NCBI GenBank assembly: GCA_934140005.1
Contig: CAKPBB010000003.1
Span: 42,746-106,745 of the forward strand
Direction of reading: 5' to 3'
Length of the DNA: 64,000 bases
Source: an uncultured Clostridia bacterium
GTDB lineage: Bacteria; Bacillota; Clostridia; TANB77; CAG-508
Shown piece by piece: positions 62,752-64,000 of this stretch; the first letter of the stretch is position 1, and each line of letters opens with the position of its first letter. The notes under the pieces are model-generated. The model searched no databases, was not told where the DNA came from, and was given only the letters and a program-made list of their open reading frames with translations. Position numbers and translations under genes: made by a program.

Positions 62752-63822
62752 CTAATTTATATACGGCTTAAAATCAAAATTAAATCCTATATATTTATGA
62801 ACTTCCATATTTAAGAAGTCATTTATATCATCACTAGCTGATACTGATATATCACTTATTCTATGCACTTTATCATTTACATTAACTAATGGATTGATAT
62901 ATCTTCTTTTGCCATTCACACTAGTACAGTATATTTCATTGTTTGGTTTATCATTTTTATATACAGAATCTCTTGTTGCATTCTGGAATTTTGTAAATGC
63001 AGTCTTTATATAATCATCTTCACAATTTTCAATTAACTTTAATACATCTTTTTCAGACAATTTATATAAATCATCTATTGTTATATAATCTTTTACATTC
63101 ATTGATTTTACAATATCTGCAATAAATTGCATACATAATCTATCTTCATCTTCAAACCATCTTGGCCATAATTTTGAAATTTTATGTATAAAGCTTTCGC
63201 ATAATTTTATATTTTGAAATCCCAGCTCTTCTATTTCATCTTCATTCTTTAGTATTATAATATCTTTATAATATTTTTCTATATCTTTAAGAGTAAATAT
63301 TTCTACTTGATAAAGTCCACCAGATAAAGTGTATTCCAATCTATCTGCACTAAGCTTTGGTGTATCATTATCTGCTATAGGATAAATGTGATAGTCGGCA
63401 ATTTCTTCTACTTTTATATTATCTCTTTCTAGTAATTTCATTATTTCTTTTGAATTTCTAATTATTTGCTCAGTTCTTTCTTCTGTAGATTCTTGATGTT
63501 CTGAATCACCATTCATAAAATCAATACAATGTTTAAAAGTAGGTGTAGCAATATCATGAAAAAGCCCTGCTAAAGTCTGTTTTTTATCATGTGAAAAATT
63601 CCATACAATTAACGCAACAGCAACACTATGCGTTAAAGAAGAATAAAAATATTTGTCGTGATAAACATTTGTATATAGTGTGCCACAAGACATACCAACT
63701 CCGTCAAGTCTAAGCATCTCTGGAGTATAAATATATTCTAATAACCATTCTGGAAATTCTGGCGATAATATTGTTAAGTAATTCCTTATTTCTTCATTTA
63801 ATTTTTTTAAATATTTATTCAT
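62752..63822 (-). CDS. HD-domain phosphohydrolase
   Basis: A 356-residue HD-superfamily metal-dependent phosphohydrolase. The metal residues are visible: His in SSLTHSVAVAL, the HD pair in GLFHDIATPTF, and the later Asp in LSADRLEYTL, as in dNTPase-like and other HD proteins. STEERTEQII and DYHIYP lie between. The C-terminal 170 residues are helical and less typical. ATG 63822 has TAGGAGATG upstream; the ATG at 63831 is too close to that site. Its substrate could be a nucleotide, but the sequence does not tell. A perfect terminator follows. Confidence 0.82.
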   Translation of the reverse strand: MNKYLKKLNEEIRNYLTILSPEFPEWLLEYIYTPEMLRLDGVGMSCGTLYTNVYHDKYFYSSLTHSVAVALIVWNFSHDKKQTLAGLFHDIATPTFKHCIDFMNGDSEHQESTEERTEQIIRNSKEIMKLLERDNIKVEEIADYHIYPIADNDTPKLSADRLEYTLSGGLYQVEIFTLKDIEKYYKDIIILKNEDEIEELGFQNIKLCESFIHKISKLWPRWFEDEDRLCMQFIADIVKSMNVKDYITIDDLYKLSEKDVLKLIENCEDDYIKTAFTKFQNATRDSVYKNDKPNNEIYCTSVNGKRRYINPLVNVNDKVHRISDISVSASDDINDFLNMEVHKYIGFNFDFKPYIN

Positions 63823-63899
63823 TTTCAGCATCTCCTATTATTGTTTTACTCTAACATATTTTTTTATATTCATCAATACTTTTAATACAATAATAAAAA

Positions 63900-63916
63900 G
63901 CACCTACTATAAGTGC
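63900..63916 (-). terminator. terminator of the gene entering from the right
   Basis: GCACTT-ATAGT-AGGTGC (one G-U) on the minus strand, then CTTTTTATT. A further hairpin, GTTGTAG-ATAA-CTACGAC, covers 63935-63952. Confidence 0.7.
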
Positions 63917-63944
63917 CTAAAACTGGAGCGGACGTCGTAGTTAT

Positions 63945-64000
63945 CTACAACTTTTCTCTCTCTTGACGATTGATACAAATATCAATCAATTTATTAAAGT
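63945..64000 (-). CDS. 3' end of a gene running in from the right edge
   Basis: Eighteen open codons on the minus strand end with FNKLIDICINRQEREKL and TAG at 63945-63947, about 30 bp before a terminator, as expected for the end of a gene. Too short to identify. Confidence 0.4.
   Translation of the reverse strand, partial: FNKLIDICINRQEREKL

Noticed and set aside
63920..64000. tRNA or other structured RNA gene at the right edge
   Set aside because: No cloverleaf can be drawn; the open frame ending before a terminator explains the stretch better.

Overview
This 64 kb window is a chromosomal piece of a very AT-rich, low-GC Gram-positive-type anaerobe, most like an uncultivated gut Clostridia lineage. 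The evidence is the SufCBDSU order of the Fe-S operon, a sortase with its wall-sorted substrate, a UgtP-like glycolipid glucosyltransferase, strong purine-rich ribosome binding sites and TTGACA-17-TATAAT promoters. I cannot name a species. Every recognised protein gene lies on the minus strand. The one exception is a 16-codon ORF at 1397-1447.

Layout, left to right (transcription runs right to left). 1-7.7 kb: the start of murD, cmk, and a repair operon uvrB - HAD phosphatase - uvrA - small protein. uvrB carries two single-base insertions. 7.8-10.2 kb: three paralogous beta-helix (bactofilin-like) proteins. 10.2-13.3 kb: a lipid operon (alpha/beta hydrolase, glycosyltransferase, acyltransferase). 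13.7-15.2 kb: a pair of membrane proteins, one with an intact von Willebrand A site and one with an apparently degenerate copy. 15.4-19.3 kb: a heterodimeric ABC exporter. 19.5-22.3 kb: a compact GshF-like ATP-grasp ligase and a GNAT-like partner. 22.6-24.6 kb: sortase, sorted substrate and a membrane protein. 24.8-25.7 kb: a secreted HExxH protease. 25.7-28 kb: a HIRAN protein, a HipA-like kinase and a VanZ-like protein. 28.2-31.9 kb: an AAA ATPase with two unknown genes. 32-42 kb: a surface polysaccharide locus headed by a fused tandem phosphoglycosyl transferase. 42.2-49.4 kb: an accessory island with a gene split by a stop codon, an AAA/DUF4143 ATPase behind a 23-bp repeat array, MNT-HEPN plus a small third gene, a SLOG protein and a Fic protein. 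49.5-57.1 kb: tcdA, mnmA and the suf operon under a DtxR-like regulator. 57.2-63.9 kb: a DUF1385-like protein, an acyl-CoA synthetase, three orphan proteins and an HD phosphohydrolase.

Two patterns cut across the map. First, seven short transcription units (ten genes, mostly unrecognised and less AT-rich than their neighbours) each have a near-consensus promoter with exactly 17 bp between -35 and -10, one or two genes, and a long hairpin terminator with many G-U pairs. They sit between housekeeping operons like inserted cassettes. Second, the suf regulator has lost most DtxR/MntR metal ligands but has a C-terminal cluster of four cysteines, and its promoter overlaps a dyad. It is a good candidate for an Fe-S-sensing repressor. 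The best leads for an undescribed system are these cassettes (the beta-helix triad and the paired vWA proteins), the suf regulator, the HIRAN/HipA-kinase pair, the three-gene ATPase cluster and the MNT-HEPN-small-protein operon.
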